Assembly: GCF_900111155.1 (NCBI RefSeq)
Contig: NZ_FOGG01000017.1
Location: forward strand, 1 to 64,000
DNA: 64,000 bases
Direction: 5' to 3'
Source of the DNA: Pedobacter rhizosphaerae
Lineage (GTDB): Bacteria > Bacteroidota > Bacteroidia > Sphingobacteriales > Sphingobacteriaceae
Shown here: positions 7,781-16,465 of the stretch, piece after piece
Numbering within the stretch: the stretch's first letter is position 1
Layout: the number at the start of each line of letters is the position of its first letter
Notes under the pieces: model-generated
What the model saw: the letters and a program-made list of their open reading frames with translations, nothing else
What the model was told of the DNA's origin: nothing
The model's database searches: none
Translations under genes and position numbers: made by a program

Positions 7781-10700
7781 ATGACATCATTTTCTTTTAT
7801 TGCGGGTTTAAAGCCTACCTGCAGGAAATTGCTTTTGCCTATAGGATTACTGGCCATTTGCAATTCGCCTATCATGGCCTCCTATGGCTATAAAAACAAG
7901 CTATCTGATTTTAGCCGCAAAGCAGCTTTTACCATTAGCGGTACAGTAACCGACGAGCAGCACCAGCCTTTACCAGGTGTGAGCATTTACGATAAGAAAA
8001 ATAAGAAAACCACTGTAACTGATTCAAATGGTAAGTACATCCTTGCTGTGCAGGAGCAAACTACTTTGGTTTTTGCTTTTGTGGGATACACTACACAGGA
8101 AGTTGCGGTAAGCGGATCGCGCACCTTGAACGTTATTTTACGCGAAAGCACCAATACCTTAGATGAGGTTGTGGCTATTGGTTACCAAAAAGTACGAAAA
8201 TCTGATCTTACAGGTGCAATTAGTAGCGTAAAGGCTTCAGAAATGAACCTTACCTCGCCAACTATAGGCCAGGCTTTGGTGGGTAAAGTGGCTGGTGTAC
8301 AGGTTTCGCAAACCAGTGGTGCACCCTATGCAGGTACCAAGATCAGGGTTCGTGGTGTAGGTTCTATTAATGCCAGTTCTGATCCATTGTATGTAATTGA
8401 TGGTTATCCGGCAGGAAATAATGTATCTATTAACCCCGAAGATATTGAAACGATAGATATCTTAAAGGATGCGGCATCGGCAGCTATTTATGGTTCAAGA
8501 GCTTCTGGAGGTGTGGTATTGATTACCACCAAAAGAGGAAAAGATGGCAAAGGCCGCTTTGAATACGATGTGCAGGGAGGTGTTTCTCAACTGGCCAAAA
8601 AGATTGATCTGTTAGATGCCAACCAATTTATCCAATTGCTTATTGATGGCCGTAACAACGCTTATAAAGATTTATGGGTAAACTCTGGCAAGACCTGGAA
8701 CGATTCGATGTTTGGCGATGCTAATGCTACCCGTATCGCCAATGTGGGTAACGGTAGTAGCGTGAGTATCCCTACAGACCTTTATAACTTCTCTACTCAA
8801 CAGGCCATTCCTGCAAAATACAATACCGATTGGCAGGATGAATTGTATAGAAATGCGGCCTTTCAGCGCCATAATCTCTCTTTTAATGGAGGCAATAAGG
8901 ATGTGAAGTATTTTATAAGTGGTGGCTACCAGAATAACGATGGTATTGTAACCAATACCAATCAAAAAGTACTCAACTTTAGGGCAAATATTGATGGCAA
9001 CGTGAGCGAACGCTTGCATGTGGGTGCGAATGTATCTTATACGCAAAACGACAATCGCGAGGTGCAGGAAGGGCGTTACAATTTAAGCCCGATGATGTCT
9101 GCCTTGCTTTATCTGCCTTATCTCCCGGCAAGGGATGCAAATGGCAACCCGATTCAGTTTGGCATGGCCGCTCTGGCATCTCAGTTTGGTATTCAAAACC
9201 CCGAGAACCCTTTGGCTACCGTAGAGCAGTTAAAAATAACCCGCAAAGGAAGCAGAAGTACTTATAATGCCAATGCAACCTATAAAATTCTTAATGGCTT
9301 AGATTTTAAAGCCAATTTGGGTACACAAACATACAATGAAAAGTACGATTATTATTTGCCAACCAGTTTAAGTAGTGGCAATAACCCACCTTACTCTACG
9401 GCCTCTATTACGGCAGCCAATGCCATTGCAAGAACGCTGAGCCAGCTAGATCGGTTGGCGGAGTTTACATTAAATTACAGCAAGGAATTTGGTAAACATA
9501 AATTGGATGTTTTAGGCGGTTATTCTGCACAAAAAACTACCAGCGATGTGATCCGTGTTTCTGCTAAAGGTTTCCAGAATGATTATATCGGCGAGATTTC
9601 TGATAAAGGTGCAGATCCAAGTTTCTTTGCGCTGGATAATGCAGCAAAATCTACCAATACGCTACTTTCTTATTTTGGCCGCGTGAGTTACAACTATGCG
9701 GGTAAATATTTCTTGTCTGGAACTTTCCGTCGCGATGGTTCTTCCAGATTTGGTCCCTTAAACCAGTATGGTAATTTCCCGTCTATTTCGGCAGGATGGA
9801 ATCTTTCTGATGAAGATTTTTACAATAATTTACTGGGTGAGCATTCTACCGTAAAAATCAGAGCGAGCTGGGGCTTAAGCGGGAATAATAACATTCCGGA
9901 TTACAGAACACAACAGGAAATGAATGCTCCGGGAGGGGTAGTATTTGGAAACACCATTTCTACTGCCATTTGGCCTAATTCTATTCAGGACCCAGGTTTA
10001 GGCTGGGAATCTACCTCTCAGTATAACATTGGTACTGATATTGGCTTGTTCAGAAACCGCCTTTTTATCATTGCCAATTACTACCTCAGTAATTCTTATA
10101 ACCTTTTGTTTAATCAGCCTATATCGGGTGTTTCTGGTAGCGCTTCTATATTGACCAACCTGGCCGATAGCAAGGTTCGCAATACGGGTTTTGATCTTCA
10201 GTTAGATGGCAGGATTATACAAAACCAGGATTTTACTTTAGGACTTAGCGGAAACATTGCCCTAAATCGCAACAAGGTATTGGATATGGGGGGTGCAAGT
10301 ACCATCTTTACCAACGGTGCAGAACGGTCTTACATTACCCACGTTACCCAACAAGGCCAGCCAGTAGGTATGTTCTATGGGTTTAAGGTTTTAGGCAGAA
10401 TTACAGCAGAAAACCTCGGTAAAGTTGCTCCATCGGCTTCTACTACCAATCCGGCTAAAATTGGCGATTTGTACTTTCAGGATACCAATGGTGATGGAAT
10501 TGTGAACGATGCAGATAAAACGGTTATTGGAACGCCATATCCTAAGTTCACTTACGGATTTGCAATAAATGCTTCTTATAAAACGATCGATTTCAGGGCT
10601 TCGTTTAATGGCTCGCATGGCAACCAGGTATTGGATGGGCAAGATTATTATTTATACAACTTTGAGGGTTCTGGTAATCAATATGCAGAAGTTGCAGACC

Positions 10701-11050
10701 GTTACCGCAATGAGGCTAATCCGGGCAGTGGCTTAAATTACAGGGCATCGCGTGCTGGAACGCAAAGTAATAACACCCGTTTATCTTCTTTCTATCTTCA
10801 GGATGGATCTTATTTCAGGTGTACCAACATTACCCTGGGCTATAGCTTCCCGAAATCAATTGCCAACACGCTTAAAGTAAGCAATATCCGCATTTATGCG
10901 AGTGTAGATAACGCCTTTACCATTACCGATTATAAAGGTTATAACCCTGAGGTTGACTACAATAACGGCGCTAACTTAACGCCTGGGGTAGATTACGGAA
11001 ATTATCCTTTGGCAAGAAACTATAACCTTGGTGTTAAACTGACCTTTTAG
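7781..11050 (+). CDS. SusC/RagA-family TonB-dependent outer-membrane receptor
   Basis: The 1089-aa product has an export signal within residues 16-33. A carboxypeptidase-regulatory-like domain follows (about residues 51-122, I-S-G-T-V-T-D-E...L-P-G-V-S). Next come a TonB-box-like L-D-E-V-V-A-I-G-Y (127-135) and the plug domain, with the SusC signature Y-V-I-D-G-Y and I-L-K-D-A-A-S-A-A-I-Y-G-S-R-A-S-G-G-V. The remainder is the 22-strand barrel, ending in the aromatic L-G-V-K-L-T-F. SusC proteins import oligomers captured by their SusD partner, powered by TonB. The SusD gene follows after 11 bp and a glycerophosphodiesterase after that, which hints at a phosphodiester-containing ligand. The substrate is not readable from the sequence. 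Confidence 0.95.
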   Translation: MTSFSFIAGLKPTCRKLLLPIGLLAICNSPIMASYGYKNKLSDFSRKAAFTISGTVTDEQHQPLPGVSIYDKKNKKTTVTDSNGKYILAVQEQTTLVFAFVGYTTQEVAVSGSRTLNVILRESTNTLDEVVAIGYQKVRKSDLTGAISSVKASEMNLTSPTIGQALVGKVAGVQVSQTSGAPYAGTKIRVRGVGSINASSDPLYVIDGYPAGNNVSINPEDIETIDILKDAASAAIYGSRASGGVVLITTKRGKDGKGRFEYDVQGGVSQLAKKIDLLDANQFIQLLIDGRNNAYKDLWVNSGKTWNDSMFGDANATRIANVGNGSSVSIPTDLYNFSTQQAIPAKYNTDWQDELYRNAAFQRHNLSFNGGNKDVKYFISGGYQNNDGIVTNTNQKVLNFRANIDGNVSERLHVGANVSYTQNDNREVQEGRYNLSPMMSALLYLPYLPARDANGNPIQFGMAALASQFGIQNPENPLATVEQLKITRKGSRSTYNANATYKILNGLDFKANLGTQTYNEKYDYYLPTSLSSGNNPPYSTASITAANAIARTLSQLDRLAEFTLNYSKEFGKHKLDVLGGYSAQKTTSDVIRVSAKGFQNDYIGEISDKGADPSFFALDNAAKSTNTLLSYFGRVSYNYAGKYFLSGTFRRDGSSRFGPLNQYGNFPSISAGWNLSDEDFYNNLLGEHSTVKIRASWGLSGNNNIPDYRTQQEMNAPGGVVFGNTISTAIWPNSIQDPGLGWESTSQYNIGTDIGLFRNRLFIIANYYLSNSYNLLFNQPISGVSGSASILTNLADSKVRNTGFDLQLDGRIIQNQDFTLGLSGNIALNRNKVLDMGGASTIFTNGAERSYITHVTQQGQPVGMFYGFKVLGRITAENLGKVAPSASTTNPAKIGDLYFQDTNGDGIVNDADKTVIGTPYPKFTYGFAINASYKTIDFRASFNGSHGNQVLDGQDYYLYNFEGSGNQYAEVADRYRNEANPGSGLNYRASRAGTQSNNTRLSSFYLQDGSYFRCTNITLGYSFPKSIANTLKVSNIRIYASVDNAFTITDYKGYNPEVDYNNGANLTPGVDYGNYPLARNYNLGVKLTF

Positions 11051-11061
11051 AATCTAAAAAA

Positions 11062-12588
11062 ATGAAAAAATATATTGTAATGGCTGCAATAGGCACAACA
11101 GTTTGTTTAAGTGCTTGTAAAAAGGAATTCTTGCAGCAAAATAACCCCAATGCAGTAACGATTGAGAATTATTTTAAAACAGAGAATGATGTGCTTCTTG
11201 CGGTTAATGGTGCTTACCAGGCTTTAAGAAGTAGCAATACCCTAGGTGAGAACAGTGGCTTATTTACCGACGAGCGTTCTGATGATACGGGAAGAAATGA
11301 CAATCAGAGTAATGCCGGAGAACCCTTTCAGTTTAACGATTTCTCACTTTTGCCAAGTAACTCTTACTTAAAGTCACATTGGCTTGCGCTGTATAACTCG
11401 ATTACGAGAAGTAATGTGATTCTATCTAATATTGATAAAGTTGCTTTCGCTAATCCGGCAACCAAAACCAATTACATTGCAGAGGCCAAGTTTTTAAGGG
11501 CCTTAATGTACTTCCAGTTGGTACGCAAATGGGGGCCGGTGCCCTTGGTTACCAGGCAATTGGTTACAACTGATGAGGTTACCGCTGCTACTTTCCGCGT
11601 ACCTGAAGTGGATGTTTATAACCAGATCGTTGCAGACTTAAAGGATGGCTTAAATAGCTCTTTGCCAAACTTTCAGCCTACTGCCGGAATTGGCAGGGTA
11701 TCTAAAGCGGCTCTCAATGCCTATTTGGGTAAAGTATACCTTACCATGGCTGCTACACTTCCGAATAATAAAGCCGAAAACCTAAGCAATGCCAATACCT
11801 ATCTTTTGGCTGCTTATAACATGAAAGCTTTCGGAAATTTAGCTGAAATTCCTTATGCAGATGTATTTGATGTGGCAAAAAAGACTACTTGTAAAGAACT
11901 CATTTTCCAAATTTCTTACAAGCAGGGCGATGTTAACTACAGCTCAAGCATTGCCGCAAACAACCAGGCCAAAGGCGAAACCATTAACTCATTAAAGGTA
12001 GCCACCGGTATTGGCGGTAACGTTACCTTGGATTTAATTAACGAATATGAAGCTGCTGATAGCAGAAAGGATTTCTCGGTGAAGTATGCCAATGATCCTA
12101 TTGTGAAGGATTGGTTCATTACTAAATTTAGAGATGCGAGCACAGGCGCAACGTTGAACGGATACGGTGGTAACGACTGGATTTTGATGCGCTATGCAGA
12201 TGTTATTCTGATGCTTGCCGAAGTAAACATGCTTCAGGGAAATGATGCCCTGGCTATTCAGTACTTGGATATGGTGAGAACGCGTGCCGGAATGCCAGGC
12301 TATGCGGTTTCGAGAACAAATGCCGCTTATGCAGCCGCTTTCCCAACCTTAAAGCTGGCCATTTTACACGAGCGCAGAGTAGAGTTTGCTTTTGAACACC
12401 AACGCTGGTTTGATCTGATCAGAAATTTTACCGCAACTGAACTGGTAACTTATTTAAAGGCTAAGCCTCAATCTGCATTCGGTATTGCCAAGCTTGCCAA
12501 TGTAACCACTAAAGACAGGTATTTCCCGATTCCTTTCGATGAGGTTAAGCTTGATCCGGTTAGAATGTATCAAAACCCAGGCTATTAA
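11062..12588 (+). CDS. SusD/RagB-family outer-membrane lipoprotein
   Basis: The 508-aa product has a lipoprotein signal with lipobox L-S-A-C (Cys about residue 19). Typical SusD blocks follow: N-N-P-N near the N-terminus, a TPR-like helical core with A-E-A-K-F-L-R-A-L-M-Y-F-Q-L-V-R-K-W-G-P-V-P-L, the L-M-R-Y-A-D-V-I-L-M-L-A-E block, and H-E-R-R-V-E-F-A-F-E-H-Q-R-W-F-D-L-I-R. The C-terminus is the usual R-Y-F-P-I-P...N-P-G-Y. It is the surface substrate-binding lid of the adjacent SusC. A strong terminator hairpin sits 24 bp after the stop, so SusC/SusD may be transcribed more than the next gene. Confidence 0.95.
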   Translation: MKKYIVMAAIGTTVCLSACKKEFLQQNNPNAVTIENYFKTENDVLLAVNGAYQALRSSNTLGENSGLFTDERSDDTGRNDNQSNAGEPFQFNDFSLLPSNSYLKSHWLALYNSITRSNVILSNIDKVAFANPATKTNYIAEAKFLRALMYFQLVRKWGPVPLVTRQLVTTDEVTAATFRVPEVDVYNQIVADLKDGLNSSLPNFQPTAGIGRVSKAALNAYLGKVYLTMAATLPNNKAENLSNANTYLLAAYNMKAFGNLAEIPYADVFDVAKKTTCKELIFQISYKQGDVNYSSSIAANNQAKGETINSLKVATGIGGNVTLDLINEYEAADSRKDFSVKYANDPIVKDWFITKFRDASTGATLNGYGGNDWILMRYADVILMLAEVNMLQGNDALAIQYLDMVRTRAGMPGYAVSRTNAAYAAAFPTLKLAILHERRVEFAFEHQRWFDLIRNFTATELVTYLKAKPQSAFGIAKLANVTTKDRYFPIPFDEVKLDPVRMYQNPGY

Positions 12589-12611
12589 TTATTGGGTAAA
12601 TTCTTCAATTG

Positions 12612-12640
12612 AAATGGTGGCTGAGCTTTGGCCACCATTT
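12612..12640 (+). terminator. Stem-loop terminator after susD
   Basis: A perfect 10-bp stem (AAATGGTGGC with GCCACCATTT) encloses a 9-nt loop and ends in a short T-run. It sits between susD and the glycerophosphodiesterase gene. It therefore acts either as the operon end or as an attenuator that lowers expression of the downstream enzyme. Confidence 0.75.
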
Positions 12641-12671
12641 TCATATATACTTTTAAATTAAAACGTTATTT

Positions 12672-13580
12672 ATGATTAAAAACAGTCCCTTTAGCTTTCT
12701 TTTGCTGGGCGCATTGATTTGTACAGCCATAGGCGCTTTTGCGCAGCAACCAGACCAAAAGCTTGCTTCAATATTCCAGAAAAACAAAAAAGAGATTTTA
12801 GTTGCTGCACACCGCGGTGATTGGAGAAATGCTCCGGAGAACTCTATGCAAGCCCTTTTAAACAGCATCGAAAAAGGCTTCGACATTATGGAACTTGATG
12901 TGAAAATGACCAGAGATAGTCAAATGGTAGTGATGCACGATAATACCATCGATCGCAGCACTAACGGAAAAGGAAAGGTAAGCGATTATGCTTTGGCAGA
13001 TCTTCAGAAATTCCGATTAAAAAACGGTCTGGGCAGAGCAACTCATCATGGCATCCCAACCTTAAAAGAAATGATGATTGCTGCTAAAGGCAAAATCATT
13101 ATCAATGTAGATAAAGGTAACGACCACCTGAAGGAAGTATTCCAGATTCTACAGGAAACGGGTACTTTGAATGAAGCCATAGTTAATGTTGGCGATAATA
13201 TAAATTACGAACTTTTGAAGCGTCAGGAGGCTATTCCTGAGCAGGCTTATCTAATGGTCGTGGTCAACATGAAAAGAGCAGATGCCATGCCCATTATGAA
13301 CAGCTATCAGCCTAATCTGAAAAGTATCATCCAGCCTATTTTTGATACTGACACTATACAAAATCTGAATTTACTTCCTGAAGTGGCTAAAAAACAGGTG
13401 CTTTGGCTCAATAGCTTATGGCCATCTTTAAATGGCGGTCATGATGATGATCTTGCTGTAGATGAAAATAAAAAGGTGGAAAGCTGGGGCTGGCTAATAG
13501 ATAAGAAACCAGCTATTCTACAAACAGACAGGCCTACCGAATTACTCCTCTATTTGAAAAAAGAAGGTTTTCATCAATAG
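12672..13580 (+). CDS. Glycerophosphodiester phosphodiesterase (GDPD), exported
   Basis: The 302-aa product has a signal peptide (residues 1-24, ending G-A-F-A-Q). The GDPD TIM-barrel signature is complete: H47-R48-G-D with E56-N, E74-L-D76 and H89-D90, and a late T-D-R-P. These correspond to the catalytic histidines and metal-binding acids that cleave glycerophosphodiesters into sn-glycerol 3-phosphate and an alcohol. Export suggests action in the periplasm or at the cell surface. Its position right after SusC/SusD suggests that it processes an imported or captured phosphodiester, for example deacylated phospholipid head groups or teichoic-acid-like polymers; that link is inferred. The terminator upstream means that it may have its own promoter. 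Confidence 0.92.
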   Translation: MIKNSPFSFLLLGALICTAIGAFAQQPDQKLASIFQKNKKEILVAAHRGDWRNAPENSMQALLNSIEKGFDIMELDVKMTRDSQMVVMHDNTIDRSTNGKGKVSDYALADLQKFRLKNGLGRATHHGIPTLKEMMIAAKGKIIINVDKGNDHLKEVFQILQETGTLNEAIVNVGDNINYELLKRQEAIPEQAYLMVVVNMKRADAMPIMNSYQPNLKSIIQPIFDTDTIQNLNLLPEVAKKQVLWLNSLWPSLNGGHDDDLAVDENKKVESWGWLIDKKPAILQTDRPTELLLYLKKEGFHQ

Positions 13581-13640
13581 GGGTTTGTTTGGAATGGAGT
13601 AAAGAGTGTTATTGAATGGGTAACCAAAAATCAAGGCTTT

Positions 13641-13670
13641 TAAACTACCGGTTGGTGTCCCACCCAACGC
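13641..13670 (+). repeat. REP-like palindrome, copy 1, fused to MITE edge
   Basis: AAACTACCGGTTGGTG-TCC-CACCCAAC is a short imperfect hairpin. It is related to the three complete copies at 14082, 52331 and 52821. Its right arm runs directly into the end of the MITE-like element. Confidence 0.55.
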
Positions 13671-13849
13671 TATTAACTTAAGCTAAATGCTGTCAGGCTG
13701 AGCTTCTCGATGTGAAATCGGGACAAGTAGTCGAAGACCTTCTTAATAAGTCGAAAACTAAAATGGATTACCCTTCGACAGGCTCAGGTTGACAATCTAT
13801 TTTAGTTTTCTCCTTAAAGTTAACAGCATTGGTAGCGTCTCGCTACGAC
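13662..13849 (+). mobile_element. MITE-like element, copy 1
   Basis: This non-coding element of about 188 bp is bounded by inverted ends. The left end contains GCTATTAACTTAAG and the right end contains CTTAAAGTTAACAGCATTGG. The interior contains two blocks, GAAATCGGGACAAGTAGTCG and CCCTTCGACAGGCTCAGG, which recur in the copies at 25400 and 52611. It contains no open frame of note. Confidence 0.7.
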
Positions 13850-13914
13850 TTTGCATTTGCCTTATTGTTGGCGGATAGGGAGTGGTACTTATGGTTTCTT
13901 TTATGGCTTACATG

Positions 13915-14076
13915 GTTCAATCGTTTTACCATCTAACGCATGTAAGTCCATTGCAATAACCACCCCGTCTACGCACATTCCATCCCGCCCCCCCTCCTTG
14001 AAAGGAGTGGAGTTGCGACCGCCTAAACCTTCTGTAGGATTTTTCCGTGTGTTCTGTGTTTCCGTGGCTGAATGCA
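13915..14076 (+). repeat. Single R1 unit
   Basis: This is one copy of the R1 order: ACCATCTAACGCATGTAAG, TGCAATAACCACCCC, a CCCCCTCCTTGAAAGGAG hairpin, GCGACCGCCTAAACC and CCGTGTGTTCTGTGTTTCCG. It is more diverged at its left end than the tandem copies. Small frames on either strand here (13851-14081 and 13926-14195) follow the repeat and are not genes. Confidence 0.8.
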
Positions 14077-14081
14077 AGTGA

Positions 14082-14122
14082 TTTTAAACTACTGGTTGGT
14101 GTCCCACCGACCGGAATAATTC
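14082..14122 (+). repeat. REP-like palindrome, copy 2
   Basis: A hairpin of GGTTGGTG-TCC-CACCGACC with flanking AAACTAC and GGAATAATTCC. The same palindrome occurs inverted at 52331 and 52821. It lies immediately after an R1 unit. Confidence 0.65.
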
Positions 14123-14326
14123 CTTTTGTTTTATGCTTTTGAAGAATCTTGGTGAAAAATAGTAACCTCCAAATGGATTCTAAAAGATGATCCACTAAAA
14201 ATGTAATAGAAATCTCATCAATTCAAAAAATATATTTTTCTTGAAACAAATCGAAAAGTTAGGCGTTTTAGCTATAGTTTGTTTGGTTTAGTTTTATCAG
14301 TGGATACTCATAAAACATTCTATATG

Positions 14327-14358
14327 GCCCCATCATAGTATGGGGCTTTCTCGTTTTT
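14327..14358 (+). terminator. Orphan rho-independent-like terminator
   Basis: GCCCCAT-CATAGT-ATGGGGC is a 7-bp GC-rich stem followed by TTTCTCGTTTTT. The nearest plus-strand stop codon is about 750 bp upstream (GDPD). The hairpin therefore ends either a long 3' transcript or a small unannotated RNA in 14130-14326. Confidence 0.6.
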
Positions 14359-14413
14359 AAAAAGTTGATTTAGAAAATTATGATTATAATTGGTTACTAA
14401 ATCATGTGTATTA

Positions 14414-14884
14414 ATGCTCTATTTTAAGAATGTACTTTTCCCTGTTGGAGTTAAGCAACCGCAAGTTGAATCGGCCTTAAGAAAATATGCGTTGAAAAAG
14501 ACTTCTCCGTTAGACTTTCAAAGCACGACGATAAATATCGGGACAGACAAGGTTTTTATGGGCTTTGAGCGTAAAACAGATCTTCAGTTTAGCCGAATCA
14601 AAACTTCTTTTGTATTCATGCTACCCAAACTAATCATAAGCTTGCCCTTAGATCAGTCAGCAACTGCTTACCGCATACGGTTGGGAGGCATACCTTTAAT
14701 TATTAGTTTGTTTTTAGCTTTCTGTATATTGGTGATCATCAAAAGCGTATTTAATGGCAGAACCGAAACAGCGTTCAGTATTTTCATTCTTGCTTTTTCG
14801 ATTGCCTTTTATTTTTTAGTACGATTTGAACTTAAACTTACCCAGTCTCGTGTATTGAAATGCTTAGAAAAAGCAGTAAACTAA
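14414..14884 (+). CDS. Hypothetical two-TM membrane protein
   Basis: The frame opens at 14390. I prefer the ATG at 14414 (M-L-Y-F-K-N-V-L-F-P), which gives 156 aa, because the earlier eight residues look non-coding. The N-terminal 90 residues are soluble with beta-strand character. They are followed by two adjacent hydrophobic segments (about residues 92-112 and 122-140) and a short basic C-terminus. The layout resembles small integral membrane proteins with a cytoplasmic N-terminal domain. I know no family name. A convergent terminator separates it from the OmpA-like gene. Confidence 0.55.
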   Translation: MLYFKNVLFPVGVKQPQVESALRKYALKKTSPLDFQSTTINIGTDKVFMGFERKTDLQFSRIKTSFVFMLPKLIISLPLDQSATAYRIRLGGIPLIISLFLAFCILVIIKSVFNGRTETAFSIFILAFSIAFYFLVRFELKLTQSRVLKCLEKAVN

Positions 14885-14885
14885 A

Positions 14886-14914
14886 AAAGGCCTTCAAAAT
14901 AAATTGAGGCCTTT
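14886..14914. terminator. Bidirectional terminator between convergent genes
   Basis: AAAGGCC...GGCCTTT forms a stem with a 15-nt loop, with an A-run before it and a short T-run after it. It lies between the stop of the membrane protein on the plus strand and the stop of the OmpA-like gene on the minus strand, so it can serve both. Confidence 0.65.
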
Positions 14915-14936
14915 CCAATGGTGATAAGGATTTAAA

Positions 14937-15470
14937 TTAATTCTGAACTTTGATTTCTGTTCTTCTGTTTAACATTCTTCCCTCTTCGGTTGCGTTGCTG
15001 GTAATGGGTTCTTTCTCTCCGTGGCCTACGATAGAGAAATTTGCCGCATTAATTCCTGCATTTACAAAATAAGATTTAACCGAATTGGCGCGATCTATAG
15101 ATAAAGACATATTATGCTCTGGTGTACCTTCGGCAGATGAGTGGCCATTTAATACAAATTTAGTGTTAGGAGCTTTCTTAATTTCAGCTACGGCCTTATC
15201 TAAAATAGCAAAAGAAGCTGTTTTTAAAACGGCCGAGTTAAACTCAAATTGGATGTTACCAATATTAAAATTCGGTTTTTCTTCTGGTACGGGCTTTTCT
15301 GCGGCAGGCTGTGGTGCAGGCTCAGGCTTTTTCTCTTCTACTGGCGGTGGTGGAGGTGCTACAGGGGCCGGTGCAGGTTTTGCTGCAAGCTTCTTGGTTT
15401 TGCAAGAATACATGGTTAATGTAGATAATCCGATAAGCGCTGTAAAGAAAAGTTTTTTAGTAATGTTCAT
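14937..15470 (-). CDS. OmpA-family peptidoglycan-associated lipoprotein
   Basis: The 177-aa product has a lipoprotein signal with M-Y-S-C (Cys23). A Pro/Ala/Glu-rich linker follows (about residues 30-66), with runs of P and repeated E-K-K-P. A C-terminal OmpA domain completes it (about 70-177). The peptidoglycan-binding signature is visible as H-N-M-S-L-S-I-D-R-A-N-S-V-K-S-Y-F and the terminal N-R-R-T-E-I. The product likely anchors the outer membrane to the cell wall. The rigid linker would let it span the periplasm. It is transcribed alone, with a terminator directly after it. Confidence 0.9.
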   Translation of the reverse strand: MNITKKLFFTALIGLSTLTMYSCKTKKLAAKPAPAPVAPPPPPVEEKKPEPAPQPAAEKPVPEEKPNFNIGNIQFEFNSAVLKTASFAILDKAVAEIKKAPNTKFVLNGHSSAEGTPEHNMSLSIDRANSVKSYFVNAGINAANFSIVGHGEKEPITSNATEEGRMLNRRTEIKVQN

Positions 15471-15569
15471 TTTAAACTGTTTTTAGGTTCAATTGTGTTT
15501 TGCAATATGCACAATTTATTCATTACAGCTATAACGATACTTTTCTAAAGAACGTGTGTAAAGTAGCGA

Positions 15570-16400
15570 TTAAGTAAAACTAAGCAGCTTCGAAGGCGGC
15601 ATTCCATACTGCTTTTTAAACACAAAGGAGAAGTGGGAAAGGTCTTCAAAGCCCAGTTCCAGATATATATCAGATGCTGTTCGCCCTTTTTCGCTAATTA
15701 AGTAATGAGCTTCTTGAAGCCTTCTTTGCTGCAGCCATTTGCTTGGCGAAGTGTGAAAAATGTGATCAAAGTCTCGCTTAAAAGTCGCCAAACTCCTTCC
15801 GGTAAGGTAGGCAAAGCGCTTAAGTTGTACATTGAAGTGAAAATTTTTATTCATAAAAGCTTCCAGATCGATCTTACCGGGCTCACTGAAATCGAATAAA
15901 ACATCCTTTAATTCGGGCCTAAGCCGCAACAAAAGCATAATGGCTTCCCTTTGCTTCAAATTCTGAAGTGGGCCATTAATTGCCTGGTCGCCCTGAATAT
16001 AAGGCCAAAGCGAATCCATAAACCCTGTAAAGAGCGGATTGGGCGCTAAAGGGGTTACAGCATCAGACACTAAACCATTAACATGATCTGACTGATAGCC
16101 ATATTCCATAGCAAAACTCCTTAAAGCAGCCTGGTCCAGGTAAATGGAGATGGCCTTAAACGAACCCCCTGGCGCAGGTTCTTTATTAAATTTAATGAGT
16201 TGATTACGTTTGATAAAACGAAAATCTCCTTCCTTAAAAACATTCTCCCTGTCGCCTGTATTAATGGTTAACATTCCTTCTATCTGATAGCTAAAAACAT
16301 GCTCACTGGCAAACTGTTCTCCTTCGCGGTTACGTGAAAAATAACAAGAATATGCAATAACGGGAACGGGATGATCTATTTTAGATTCGGCCATATACAA
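15570..16400 (-). CDS. AraC-family transcriptional regulator
   Basis: The 276-aa product is best started at the ATG of M-A-E-S-K-I (16394), though two more residues precede it in frame. The N-terminal half is a cupin-like sensing domain. The C-terminal 100 residues form the double helix-turn-helix of AraC: L-K-R-F-A-Y-L-T-G-R-S-L-A-T-F-K-R-D-F and then A-S-D-I-Y-L-E-L-G-F-E-D-L-S-H-F-S-F-V-F-K-K-Q-Y-G-M-P-P-S. It lies downstream of the SDR gene on the same strand (65-bp gap). This is a common arrangement in Bacteroidota, where the AraC protein controls the neighbouring oxidoreductase. Confidence 0.9.
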   Translation of the reverse strand: MYMAESKIDHPVPVIAYSCYFSRNREGEQFASEHVFSYQIEGMLTINTGDRENVFKEGDFRFIKRNQLIKFNKEPAPGGSFKAISIYLDQAALRSFAMEYGYQSDHVNGLVSDAVTPLAPNPLFTGFMDSLWPYIQGDQAINGPLQNLKQREAIMLLLRLRPELKDVLFDFSEPGKIDLEAFMNKNFHFNVQLKRFAYLTGRSLATFKRDFDHIFHTSPSKWLQQRRLQEAHYLISEKGRTASDIYLELGFEDLSHFSFVFKKQYGMPPSKLLSFT

Positions 16401-16465
16401 AGTTAAAAAAAAGCAGGCAGCTATACTGGTAAAAGACTAGCCACCTGGTGTAAACGATAATTGAA

